From: Isoetes taiwanensis
Lineage: Eukaryota > Streptophyta > Lycopodiopsida > Isoetales > Isoetaceae
Direction: 5' to 3'
DNA: 64,000 bases
Assembly: GCA_021234155.1 (NCBI GenBank)
Contig: JAJEKV010000057.1
Span: 5,797,821-5,861,820 of the forward strand
This document shows positions 37,235 to 48,616 of the stretch, piece after piece. The notes under the pieces are model-generated. The model was given only the letters and a program-made list of their open reading frames with translations. It was not told the DNA's origin and ran no database searches. A program made the position numbers and the translations under genes. The number at the start of each line of letters is the position of its first letter. Positions within the stretch are counted from its first letter, which is position 1.

Positions 37235-39622
37235 AGAAAATGATGCTTTGTCCTCAAAGATTGGGGTTAGTTAAACAAATGACGGTTAACCAAAACAATA
37301 GAAGGAAGTATTCTTAAACCTTCTTATGATAAGTATGTTAAATGCACCTTGGTGCTTAAACTCTTCTATGCAGATCCATACATGGGCAAGTCACGTACTG
37401 CGTACTGGCCTGCACATGTGAATACATCAGCATGTACAAGTCCAACGTAGAGTTGGCCCCTGCCCATTTGGGAAGTAGGTGGTACAGCCACATCATAAGA
37501 ACTACAAAGGTTACATTTCAGCTAAGTTAGAGCAGATCTCTAGCATTGTGGGATGAGGATATATGTTTGTTATGTACATAGCATGGACACATCATAATAA
37601 ACATGCCTTTGGAGAGGTAATCTAGGTGGTGACACTAGGAGAGAAAGACGAGCGTATCCTAAAGTTGCTGATGGAGGGTCTGGAGATACGTTCGAAATGT
37701 GCAAAGGATGATCAATCCGTTGCATGCTAGGGTATGATGTGGTAGTTTGCACTTGAAGTAAATGTCAACGGCCAATAGAATAAAGCTTAAGGTGCAATAG
37801 TACAATTCCAGGATAGGTATCAAATAGGAGTTACATGCTAGAAGCTAAAATGTGTCTTGAATAGACACCTAAAACTAGCTTTCCCACATGATCCATACCT
37901 GGATCAGGCAGAGGTGACGCCATGGGTTTCATGGAGGTCTCGAACATGGATACAAGTCCGTGTTGTCTCAACATAGATAATTGTAGAAAGGCTCACAAAG
38001 TACAAGGCAAGCACCTTGTAATTCACGATTTATACGAAGGCTCACCCGCTCTTAGGCCATGACTATGGCTTAAATGCGGATGCCAAATCATTTGGAATGC
38101 CAGAACAGCAGCATGACATCATGACAGAGAAATGTAATGAGTAACATTTCCAGGATGTAGGACAATGTTGGATTATAACCCCCAATGATAGGTAGGTTTA
38201 CAATATAAGGGCCATATAATAGTGGCTTAGAAGGCACAAGACGGTTATCGGATAATAAAAGGAGTAATTGGATTGGTGACTCTCTTGAATATAGATCACA
38301 ACTAAAGGATGATTTGTATACGATGTGGCTGATGCATGATATTTAGCAATCTGGATAGATAGGTTATTACCTAACATGAAGGGTGGTCATTGCTAATATA
38401 CAAAGGTAGATTTGCGGCTTGAAAGGCAGCAAGAGCTGAAAAACTCCTTAAAGATTTGGTGCATGGCTTAGGGAAGAAGACTTCCATGTCCTAAGACAAG
38501 ATGGTGAATTGAATTCACCAAGGACATTTTTAATAAATAGATAGATAGGTAGATAGCATTTATATGTCATGCCACATTGGCGTCCGTCCCCCGAGGACAT
38601 ATGATGGACCCCCCGCAGACTTGAACACAATATCTCCGAATAGAGGAGGCCTACCTTGGGGGTCTTTGGGTGGTAATTGTCCTTTGGGACATTCACATAA
38701 CCCCTTGGAATAATGTAAGTTCATTTGTGGAACTTAACGCCATTTGGGGATTAAAGGAATGGTTGGAAATACTTTTCCCCAACCATATTTGGATACCCTA
38801 GAAGGAGGTGAGTAATCAACAAGGGTTGGGTGGCATTGGATTGTACGGGAGAACAACTCTAAAAAAAAAAAAGGTAGATTGTTGTCACTTTGACAGGCGT
38901 GTGGTGCAGATAACTACTCATAGCCATATAGGCGGTGAAGTTTGGCACAAAATGATACCAAGGTTTGTACCCAACAAAAGGACTCATTACGTATTTCAGA
39001 GTATGTGCCATGATCTAGGGGAAGTGATCTGTAAAAGGAACAAGACCAATGAGAAGGAATATTGAAGGGTGGTAGGATCAAAGGAATCCAAACCGATGGT
39101 CTAGAGGGGTGCTGCATGGCAGTCCCTAGTCGGTTGGACGACAAAGAGATCCTTTCTCTGGGAACTGAGACGAGTCAAGGTTTAGGCACTAGAGTGAGGC
39201 AACGTTAATTAGAATTATGTTTATAAAACATTACTTATATAACGTCGAATAAGGTCTAATATAAAGCATATGAATGTAATATGGATTGAATCATGGCAAG
39301 GGCCGAAGAAACTGTGTTAACAAGGCATCTGCCAAAGGACAATAATAATTAAAGTTATGGATCGAGGAACGCTGATAACTGGATATTATTATCGTCGCCT
39401 AAAGAATATCCAAGGATATAACACATGCTGCTAATCTAGAGAGTTGCCCTGTCGTTAATTAAATTCCGGAATTAGTCCCACCAAGTGAGTTGATGTTATC
39501 ATAACAAGTTGGCCGGACTTGCTAGATTACGTCGTGTCATTTGGTCGGTTTATTCCTAGGGGATACTAGCTTTATATATGGTTAACAGTTATCCGCTTGA
39601 CTATGGCAGAGAAAGGTCGACT
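37235..39622. other. Retrotransposon interior, decayed
   Basis: No long frame or conserved retroelement motif recognised. By position it should belong to the second element, whose PPT lies at 37,222-37,234, and/or to the 5' part of the host element. Confidence 0.4.
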
Positions 39623-39757
39623 CCCGTGGCCATGGCAAGAGTGCTTACTCCGGCGGCTATGGCGAGAGAGTTTGCCCCGGCGGCTATGGCGAGAGAGCTT
39701 GCTCCGGCGGCTATGGCGAGAGAGCTTGCTCCGGCGGCTATGGCGAGAGAGCTTGCT
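39623..39757. repeat. 27 bp minisatellite, five units
   Basis: Five head-to-tail 27 bp units start at 39623, 39650, 39677, 39704 and 39731; the first is the most diverged. The core is CCGGCGGCTATGGCGAGAGA. As the unit is nine codons, the plus-strand frame at 39578-39931 reads repeated ARELAPAAM and the minus strand repeated SLAIAAGAS. There is no evidence that either is translated. Confidence 0.95.
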
Positions 39758-39865
39758 CCCGGAGAGTTGCTGCCTCCACTTCGTGGGTTTACCAAAGGCA
39801 CGGCTCTAATTTTAAAATATAAATGCATTATAAATATTAGAAAAAGGGTTATATCCCTTCAAGAA

Positions 39866-40092
39866 AGAAGTTGGCTTATTGGTGAAGGTGTTGGTTTGGG
39901 TGCAGAAGGTCAGGGGTTCAAGACCCCGTAGTACCCTTTTATATAAAAGTTGCTATGCAGAGAAATAGAGTACTATATGTGTATAAGAAATATGTGAAAC
40001 ATATATGTTACATTCAAGAGAGAGTTTGGTGTGGTGGTAGGCACCTAGGTTTGGAGTTCAGAGGTCATGGGTTCAAATCTGGGTTGAGGCGC
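39866..40092 (+). repeat. Two tRNA-like (SINE-type) pol III promoter segments
   Basis: Segments at ~39,866-39,935 and ~40,022-40,092 each have an A-box-like stretch (TTATTGGTGAAGG; GGTGGTAGGCACC) about 30-40 bases before a B-box match (GGGTTCAAGACCCC; GGGTTCAAATCTGG). That is the arrangement of tRNA-derived SINE heads. They do not fold as intact tRNAs and no anticodon arm was assigned. They may be two SINE relics within the LTR element. Confidence 0.45.
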
Positions 40093-40458
40093 CATAAAAT
40101 ATGTATATTAAGAAAATAATTAAAATTTTATACGGCGGAAATACGCGTTTTATACGGTCGGGCGCCGACAGCATTATACGCGTTTCTACCGCGTCTGTGA
40201 GTCGATCAAAAGCAAGCGGCGCCCAAGTTGACTTTCGGGGCCCCTCCTTGACCATTTTTCGCCAGCTAACGACTGTCCTAGGGTATTTGGGGTACGCCCG
40301 ATCCAATGGAGCCATTTCCGCCTTCATCCCAGCTACCTACAAAAGGTTATAGCCCCTCCAAACTTGGGTCCTCCAAATCGCCCTAACTTCTTTAAACCTA
40401 ACCGACGAAGCTACGAGTTAGAGTTTGGCTGCTGCTATGATTCCGGTCAACCGTAATC

Positions 40459-40472
40459 ATGGCTCGATACAT
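40459..40472 (-). other. Primer-binding site of the LTR element
   Basis: The minus strand reads ATGTATCGAGCCATG just inside the LTR, a near match to TGGTATCAGAGCCATG-type sites complementary to initiator tRNA-Met. Confidence 0.6.
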
Positions 40473-42175
40473 CAGGACGCCCCCAAATATATACGACACC
40501 CAACCGTATACATACAGGGACTTTCCCCCCATGGCAACCAACTTACCATGAGCGGGGCCCTCCATCTATTTCGGCCATCTATGAAATGATGCCCGAAAGA
40601 AGGACACGAAAAGTCATTCGCCCACGCCTTCAATGGGACTCCTACGTCGCGGAAGCATGAATACAAGGGTTAGCACACAAAGATAAATCATATATAAATA
40701 ACCACCACGAAGGGTGGTACATCCATCAAATACCAACGGCATAGAATATGCATCTAAACCTAAGAAAACACCCAAACCCCCAGTTCTACCCCTCTCGACT
40801 CGGTGAGGATCGGGACCGGTGGGCCTCAAGAGATCAGCGAGGCCAGGAGTCTTGGCATGGCGTTGGGCGGCATAGAACATCGGCTAGGGTTGACCACTCC
40901 ATCCGCCCCTCCTGTGCACACTTTGCGGATGGGTCAATTCACGCTGTGGCCGCTATAGCCTTCCCGGAGATGCGGTTCAAGGTATCACCCTTTGAGCCTA
41001 CTCCAGGTTCATGGCCCCCGATCCGATGGGGCGTGTCTGGGAAGCGTCCCCTTCCGAATCACGGTGGTTCCATGGGTGAGCTAGAGAATACGTGCGCATC
41101 AGCGACCCAGCATCCGTGCAGACTTACTCACCCTAAATCTACTCAAAGTGCAAGGTGCCCCATACCGGGTCACACCACTACACCCAGGGAGTGTCAGACC
41201 CATACCCGGCCCTCTACGTGACCGGCTATCAGGCCTAGCCCACTGTAGGAGTCTCAGGAGCCTTTTATGTTCGTGCAAGACCCCACCCCCACTTCACCAC
41301 TGTGTTCCTTGTCTGGTGCTAAGCCGGTCCATAGCGTCTATGACCGGTGGGCTCTTGTGCACGAGCCGCAATATTGGGAATTACGTGGTTTTATCTAGGA
41401 ACATACTAACGCATATATGAGTTGAGGTCTCTACCCCAGCCCTTATTTCCCCCATTTCCAGAGTGATACCATACAAAGAACTATTAATCCATCCTTTTTA
41501 GGAACCAAACCAGAATCAGAATATAAAGAGAACTTACCTTTACAATCAAGGGTTAGTTCCTACCATTAAAACATAGAGAGAAACGCATGTAACATCACAA
41601 CAAGTGCCCAACAGGCGCTACCTAGAATTCACAACTAAACTACTACCAACCGGTGTTTCTACCGGACCCAAGTATCGTGGGGTGCTTCCATAGTGTTTGT
41701 CTTTAAGGGTGGCGAAGAATACTAGGGGTTGTTTAGTGATTTTGGTGAGGTCAACAATAGTCCTTGGCCACCAAATCCTTGGGCCAAGAATCCTTAGGCC
41801 AAATACCTCCTTCCTTGGCCAAAGAATAGCCCCTTGGGCTCGCCGCTCCTTGGGTGCCCAGTAGCTCCTCTCCTCCATCTCCAGCTGCTCCTAATTCGAA
41901 TTGGGGCACAAAAGCCCTAATTTGGGTGTCCAAAATGGAAACCATGCCTTGCCCAATCGATTTGGGCCAAGTGGCACCCCCTTGTTGGTGCTAACTAACT
42001 AATTTAGCTTAATTAGGGTAATTAGGCTATATACTTTATAATTATCCACAATGGATTTATTAACATGGCTAAATAAAACCATTGTGGTCGACGCCCACTT
42101 AGCCAATTACCCCCTTATGTCCTAGTGACGTGTCCCAGTGCATACGTATACCGTATGAATGCCTGGAACGTCACA
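40473..42175 (-). repeat. LTR (5' LTR in element orientation), ~1,703 bp
   Basis: Pairs with 31957-33677. The inner end is CAGGACGC where the other copy has TGTGACGC, so the exact inner boundary is approximate. The outer end CGTCACA is followed by the GAGGG target duplication at 42,176-42,180. Confidence 0.88.
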
Positions 42176-42180
42176 GAGGG

Positions 42181-42700
42181 GTATTTGCCTAATATGTAGA
42201 CCTGCTTATTCAAATGATATTGCTATTTTATAATCACTTCTTATTGCTCTAGCTTGAGCCACTTGCAAATTTGTCTTGCAATCTCTATTTCTTTATAATA
42301 TAGCTTTTGATTTTATTCATATATAATGTGCAATCCTTACCATTTATATAAATCCGGGTTGTCTTCCTTAGTGTACCATGCTTTTGAATTTAAACATATA
42401 TAATGTGCAATCCTTACCATTTATATAAATCCGGTTTGGTCTTCCTTGGTGTATCATGTAGGATGTGTTCCTATTAGTCATCATTTCAGGTGAAAATATG
42501 TTTACCCTTGTTTTGGTGATTCAGCTGCAGAGATTGCAAACTTGTCATGCAATCTCTATTTTTTATTATATAGCTTTTGATTTTATATAATGTGCAATCC
42601 TTACCATTTATATAAATCTGGTTTATCTTCCTTGGTGTACCACATAGGATGTGTTTCTATTAGTCATCGTCTCGGGTGAAAATACAATTACCTTTGTTTT
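42181..42700. repeat. Three diverged copies of a ~130-150 bp AT-rich unit
   Basis: The word AATGTGCAATCCTTACCATT followed by TATATAAATCYGG recurs at about 42,325, 42,400 and 42,588, with flanking CAATCTCTAT and TTCCTTRGTGTA words. Copies two and three extend into the GGTGAAAATA sequence that forms the left terminus of the adjacent MITE. Confidence 0.75.
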
Positions 42701-43104
42701 GGTGATTTCGCCACAGAGATATCCCTTTTGGCAGAATCACAAGAAAAAAAATTCCGTCTGGCGGAATCACCTACCCAAACTGCGCAGTAAGTGGGTTACT
42801 GTGCATTTTGAAGGCAGGTTTTTGTGATCTTGAAATTGATCGAATCCAGAGGCACTTAAGAAGGTTTTTTTATTTGCAGGGATCAGCAAGCCTAATGCCT
42901 CTCATTCCGACCAGCATGGAAGTTGCTCGAACCGATTTGGAGCTGGATCGGCCGAGCTTTCCATGCTCAAAAATCTGATCAAAAAAGTGTTAAGGGCAGG
43001 CGCAGTCATCGTGGTTGCGCAGTTACTGCGCTATTTTTGTGATACCCCCAGAAGGAATACCCTGCGAAGGAATCACCAAGACAAGGGTAAACATATTTAT
43101 CACC
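42491..43104. mobile_element. MITE-like element, 614 bp, 34-35 bp terminal inverted repeats
   Basis: The left end GGTGAAAATATGTTTACCC continuing to TTGGTGATTC (42,491-42,524) is mirrored at 43,070-43,104 with two mismatches and a 1 bp length difference. A second left-end-like copy sits at 42,672-42,706. The interior has further inverted words (GGCAGAATCAC / GGCGGAATCAC) and no coding frame. No clear target duplication was seen, so the superfamily is open. Confidence 0.7.
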
Positions 43105-43596
43105 CATCTCAATACTAAATGGACATCCCCCATTGTCTCAATACTACATGACATCCCCATTTTTTGACATGATATCCGGACAAAAATGCATTATTACTAG
43201 GAAAAGTATTAACGAAAAATTGATGCAAATTCAATAAGCCTCCTAGATTTATTGATGGTTCATGTTAGGACTTATTGATGATTCATGTCACATTGAGAGG
43301 GGTTAAAATATAAGCATATTTCTCTTTGACCAGTATGTACTTTGGGTGTACTTGTCTCCAGCTTCTCCTTTGAACATATTTATGTGCATAAAGTCCATAA
43401 AAAGATCGTAAATGATGTTAAAGCAGTATGTAGTATTTAATTGTAAGTTGGGCATGCATTGGGCATACTCTAAAGGTAAAATGGTCTAATCCTCTTTTCT
43501 CACTATCTTACATGTGTTTTCTTGGATATTGCAAGGCTCGGGCACCCTCATCCACATGGTTCAACCCACCTGTATAGGCTTGAGTGTACTTCACAA
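43105..43596. other. No gene recognised
   Basis: AT-rich intergenic DNA between the MITE and the A-tail of the DUF4283 retrocopy. Confidence 0.4.
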
Positions 43597-44720
43597 TTTT
43601 TTTTTTTTAAGGACGTTAGACTTTATTAATAACAATCCATTATAATACAGGATACAATGCAGAGACAGGAATAAAAAACCCAATGGATAATTAGATTCAA
43701 CTGAGCAGGGCCACCCGTCTAAGCATGACAATATAATGCAATTCACACTATTTTCCTCCCCTACAAAGAGAAGAATAATACATAATCATATTTTTAGAAA
43801 AGTTACTTTCGAACTTCCACGTCCATAGAATCATTACCAACAACTTGATCTAGTACCTCAATGTCAACTGAATTAGGGACATCCACTATAACAATCGTAG
43901 CAGATATTGGAGCTACAGAGTGAACTAACGCAGATTGAGAAGCCAAGCTATTTTTGCGACGTGCAAGCTTCTTCAGGCGTGAAAGTGCTTGTGAGCAATG
44001 CCCTGAAGATGAGAGTGTTGATCCTCATTAAGAGGGTCTACCGATATAGACTGAGACGGAGATGCACTAGAAGAAGGCGATGGTGCAGAAATAGCTTGAC
44101 AAGAAGGCACGATGGCTGGTAATACTGATGGATTAACTAGTGCAAAGGCAGATGAGCAAGAAGATGATACAACACGACATTCAAGTGGAGTGGATGTTAT
44201 GTGACATAGGATAGGAGTAGTTGGGGAGGTAGAGACAAAAGTATGCCTAGACTTGTAAGTAGCGAGAGCCTCAACATTGGGAAACATCTTGGCAAGCTCA
44301 GGTCCATTAAGCAAACGTAGTTTGTACTTGAAAAAAAGTGGGCCACTTTTGACCACTACTAACTGCGGAATAGAAACACAAGTAGGAAGAGATAAACAAA
44401 TTCGAGGACTATTAACTATAGAATGGGCAAGATGCATACCCAATCTATTGGCAATAGCAATCATAAAATCAGGCACTTGCAATTCTAGTGAAAAATCCTC
44501 TAAGGCAAGCCAGCAAGGCATGCGCAATGCACTAGACATACTTGGCAAGAATCTAGGAGAATAAACCTGATATAGAAGATAATGTCCCCAAAGAGGATCA
44601 ACACCACGTTCCACAAGCATGTCAACTGCAAGTGAAGAGTCAAACATGACCAAGAAGAAATTATTATCTTTGTCCAAAACTTTTAGAGACGCATAATGAG
44701 GGAGACCCAGTCTCTGAAGG
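43597..44720 (-). pseudogene. Retroposed DUF4283-type protein fragment with A-tail
   Basis: The minus strand is open for at least 235 codons from about 44,710 to 43,973; the displayed first codon is TTG and the frame continues upstream without an ATG. It reads DKDNNFFLVMF, a glutamate/arginine LVERG step, YSPRFLPS, then MPCWLALEDFSLELQ and IAIANRLGMHL. This is the pattern of DUF4283, the N-terminal RNA-binding-like domain of plant LINE ORF1/gag-like proteins. The C-terminal ~80 residues are Ser/Pro-rich and no CCHC knuckle is seen. The 3' end carries AATAAA (43,627-43,622, minus) 13 bases before a 12-base A run (43,608-43,597), as expected of a reverse-transcribed mRNA. No RT follows, so it is a truncated element or a processed copy. 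Confidence 0.6.
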
Positions 44721-45208
44721 TGATGTTTTAGCTAGAATCCGACTCTCCTGAGATCCAGAAACTGTCCAGTGAAATGGAAAACAACTGCATGAGATACAAG
44801 ATTCTGTAACACACTGCAAATGAGCATTATGATCAATTTCAACAACTGGTATGCTTGGTCCATTATTTTAGCATCACAAATATTTCATTGTGGAATTACA
44901 CTCATTAGTTGGGAAATGACACAAGACCATATCAAATCCTCAATTTCTAGACTACTTGTTCCTGTAATATTTGTAACATGATCTTCGTGATTTATCTGTT
45001 GAAGCCTCATCAAACAGTCAACAGATAATATATTAGTGTCTAGCTATACAAGATTTGCTGAAATATAATGATTCATAGTATCACTAAGGGATTTGAACTC
45101 CTAACCTCTTAGTGCATCATATTTCATCTCGAATGTTTCCACATTATCTGGTATGTTTACATCTTATTCTCTTGAGCCGACTTCGTATCTATGCAGTTGT
45201 TGATCTAT
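44721..45208. other. No gene; possible tRNA-like SINE head on minus strand near 45,080-45,125
   Basis: Mostly AT-rich. On the minus strand, AGGAGTTCAAATCCCTTAGTG resembles a pol III B box in a tRNA-like context; an A box was not assigned. Low confidence as an element. Confidence 0.3.
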
Positions 45209-45500
45209 AAGCATCCAAAATGCCTTTCGAGCAACACTTCTGTCTTGTCTACACTCTATCACTAGGGTTTTGCCTCCATGCCCCAAATTGTTGTGCAGAG
45301 GACATTTTTGAGTCCCCATTTTGCATTCTAAGCATCCAAAATGCCCTTCGAGCAACATTTCTGCCTTGCTTACACTCTCTCACTAGGGTTTTGCCTCCAT
45401 ATCCCAAATTGTTGTGTGAAAGACGTTTCGGAGTCCCTGTTTTAGATTCTAAGCATCCAAAATGGCCTTCGAGCAACACCTCTGATTTGCCCTAATTTTT
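45209..45500. repeat. 121 bp tandem repeat, ~2.4 copies
   Basis: AAGCATCCAAAATG starts copies at 45209, 45330 and 45451, an exact 121 bp period. Each copy holds CGAGCAACA, CACTAGGGTTTTGCCTCCAT and CCAAATTGTTGTG. Similar small open frames on both strands are by-products. Confidence 0.92.
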
Positions 45501-46050
45501 TACTTGACCTCCTCCTGCAATCCCCGCACATTCATGACAACTCCTGTGGCCCCCTATCCTGGTCCCAATTTGGATGGAGATGCCCATCAAACCTCGACTA
45601 GCCTTGGCCCAGGCTCAGACCTAGTCACCCTCACAGTCTGACGCCACCATGTGTGAGAACCTTTGGGGAGAACACACAGATGGCCCACCATGTAAACGGC
45701 CCAGACCAGATATTAAAGCAAGGGAGAAGCCTCTTCCATTTGAAGGGAGGCTCGTGCTAAGGTACAATTGCTGCAATAGTGTATACACGAGTTGGCAAGG
45801 CAGAAACAATCTAGCAACTGAGCTCCCAGCTTCAGAAGGCAGAGGCCACTCCACTTACTTCGGCAGTCGCACATGCTCAAACATCCAAGCGACGTCAGCC
45901 CAGACAGGCATCAGGTTGGCCTACATCGCCATGCTCAACGTCGACCGCAACTCACACTTCACAGGCATCAGATAGCGCTTGCTGACATGGTCAACATTGA
46001 CCCAGGATCTGAGAGCTCTAGGAACTCAGATGGAGCAGCCATAATGTGGT
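45501..46050. other. GC-richer block, no gene recognised
   Basis: Holds a weak match to the 22.3 kb repeat (GGGAGGCTCGTGCTAAGG near 45,748). Open frames at 45621-45854 and 45649-45975 overlap on opposite strands and have no domain I know. Confidence 0.35.
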
Positions 46051-48616
46051 AGTCTGTGGCTACCAGTTCTTCGAAAGCAGCGAACAAGTTAAGTTCTATA
46101 TCACAAAAAAATGGTTCGTTGTGCCAAACGTACACTTGCATGGCTTTTTTCTAATGGTTTTCATATGATTTAGGGCATGTATTCATTTGTTAGTATAGAG
46201 TATATAATTTATAGCACGTGCACAACCATATTACTTATTTACCATGATTTCACCCATGTATGTAGTTTTTTCTTTGTATTTTTTTGTGTATTTTCCATGT
46301 GTTTAACATGTAGCCATCGAGAAACCACTCTCTAGGCTTCTCTTACTCTTGCTCAATGATGGCCACTGCATAGGCTATGCCATTTTGTCCTGTTCTTCAT
46401 CACTTGGATTATTTGACAGACCTAAAGTATATTTTCCAGTGGCATCAAATTGATACAAGCAACCAAAACAGGTAAGCAATATGGGCTTAGACTGTGCTTC
46501 AATATATCAATAGACTACACATTTGCTAATTGAAAATTGGTGTTGTATTCTGTGAACGATACCTTTTGTGGCATGGCCATTAATGCTCTTTAGAAGACTG
46601 CTAAGATTCAGGCAGTCGTAATGCGAGGTAATGGTAATGCTAGGGCATCATCAATTTGGAAACTATACTGCATGTTTTTGTTACGGCAGTGTGGAATCAG
46701 CTTGTAAAGGCAAATGAAGGCTCTTTGAGTTTGCTTTAAACCCAGAGAAGCTAGCTTTGCAAGATTGTTAATTGATCTAGTAGGCTCTTCTGTTTATGCA
46801 ATTGTTTTTATCTCCCCAATAATTGACACAAGATGGTTTAAGAAACACCAGCTGAGACCTAGCATACAAGCCGCGTCTCTTTAATAAAGTTCCTGCCTAG
46901 AAAGGCCAGATACTTGATACAATTGAATACTAGATCCGTTCCACGACAATGTGGTAGTTGGGGCCGTATGTTGGGGCCTCTGGGCATCTCTCATTTTGCT
47001 TATGGTCATTTATGATTGCGAGCACCTACGATTTTGAAATATGAAATACGAATTCGCCTAAGGTTTTGATGGAATATAGAACCTCTATACAGCTTCGCCT
47101 AAGGTTTTAGAATATGAAGTATGAGGGCTCGAACCTACCAAAATAACTCAATATCCTAATAAGACTATGCCTAATATAACCAGTGAGTTAATATGATTAC
47201 TTTTTATCTTAAATCTATATATTTTTTATAACAACCCATTCAATTGCATGGTCTATGGTTTTAGAAATTGTCATTTTTACATTCATATCAAGTCATTTTG
47301 GAACCCCCTGTTATTGTGCTACATATTTGAAACTGACAGCTAACTAAAACTTGCTAAAAAATGAGTTACGCACAATGATGACCAAGATCACCTGAAATCA
47401 ACTTCCAACAATCCGAGCCTGCTGATGGGCGCCTTGAGTGAATATCAACAAAAACAATAGGGGGTCTGGGACGCTTAATTCAATGGTTCAGTTTCCTGAT
47501 ACGTGGGGTGTTATGTTCAATGGTCTAAATGTAATATTAATAATATAATACAAGAATTTGTCGCGGCAGCCGTTGCTGTCGCTAGCTTTTGTTTTTTAGT
47601 GAATGTTTATGTAGGCATTTGCAATGTCAAAGAAGCTTATGCACCTAGGAGATTGGAAATGAAATAGATAGTAACTATTTTATTCATAAAGACTTACTTT
47701 TCCGTGGGATTTGAATAGAATTATAATAGCAAGGCAAAATCAATCTTGTTAATTTTTGGAATTTTTTGTTTTGCGATTTCCTAAGTATTGACATTTTGGT
47801 CGCCGGAAAATTTTTTTGATTTTCCAAAAATGGCTAAACTTTTTTATGATTTCGATGGGTAGGTGGGATTGGAAATAAGGCATCGAAAACGATGGCCGGA
47901 TAGGAGGTTTTTCCATACTAAGTTCCTCTGCATGGATGCCACATGCTAAGGCATTCTTCATTCTTCATCTGAATCGGATTTTGCAAAAATTATTGGAAGG
48001 AATTTGTGTCCGTGAGGGTTTTTTCTTTCATTTGAATTGCTTTGAGATTGCGAAGGATGGATTATCTTCTTGCAGAAGGTATCGGATTTGAGGCATCTGA
48101 AGCTTAAGGACGGTGGCTATGGCAGCCCACCCCAACCCTTGCTCTTTTATTTGCTCCTATTCTGACCATTTGTGATTTACAGACGGATGGATGCAGCATC
48201 TGCCGAAAGCTTCGCCATAGCCAGAAACCGTCGCCATAGCCACAAAATGGGCAATCTGGAGAATGGGCAATCTGGAAAATGGCAATCTGAAAAATGGGCA
48301 GGTCGATGCAGACAAAATATAAAAGGGAATGTCTGGATCCGCAAGATTAGCCTATTTTGGGTTATGCCAGAATGTGCAATGATACCATAATTGCCTGGAG
48401 AATTGACTGGTTAATACACACTTATTACATGGACCAAAATAGAAGTAGCACGGCGTACAATCATACGGCCCCAGCCAGAAGATGAATAGTTGATAGCTCA
48501 TTCATGTGAAGGACATTTGAGGAGCATGGCAGCTAAGCTATTGAGCTAATCATCCCTTGCATCCTCTCTTAAGGTATGCTTCTAACATCCTCTAAAGTTA
48601 CAACATATCCATGTCC
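46051..48616. other. AT-rich intergenic DNA, no gene recognised
   Basis: Only short frames. A small duplication of CGCCTAAGGTTTT occurs at about 47,055 and 47,095, and a cluster of ATGGGCAATCTGGA-like repeats lies at about 48,246-48,300. Confidence 0.4.

Larger units (their letters stand above)
31957..42175 (-). mobile_element. Ty3/gypsy-like LTR retrotransposon, 10.2 kb, minus orientation
   Basis: Two long homologous sequences (31957-33677 and ~40473-42175) frame a 6.8 kb interior. The element is bounded by a 5 bp target duplication GAGGG at 31952-31956 and 42176-42180. LTR ends are TGTGACG...CGTCACA. Just inside the left LTR, the minus strand reads AAGGTGGGGAGAA, a polypurine tract preceded by a frame ending SIIFKVGRM and a stop that overlaps the LTR start, the pattern of a gypsy polyprotein C-terminus. 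Inside the right LTR, the minus strand has ATGTATCGAGCCATG, close to the TATCAGAGCCA primer-binding site used with initiator tRNA-Met. The interior has no long frame and looks composite. Confidence 0.9.

Noticed and set aside
39578..39931. Repeat protein gene (ARELAPAAM repeats)
   Set aside because: The frame exists only because the minisatellite unit is 27 bp; the opposite strand is open too, and no start context or homologue supports it.
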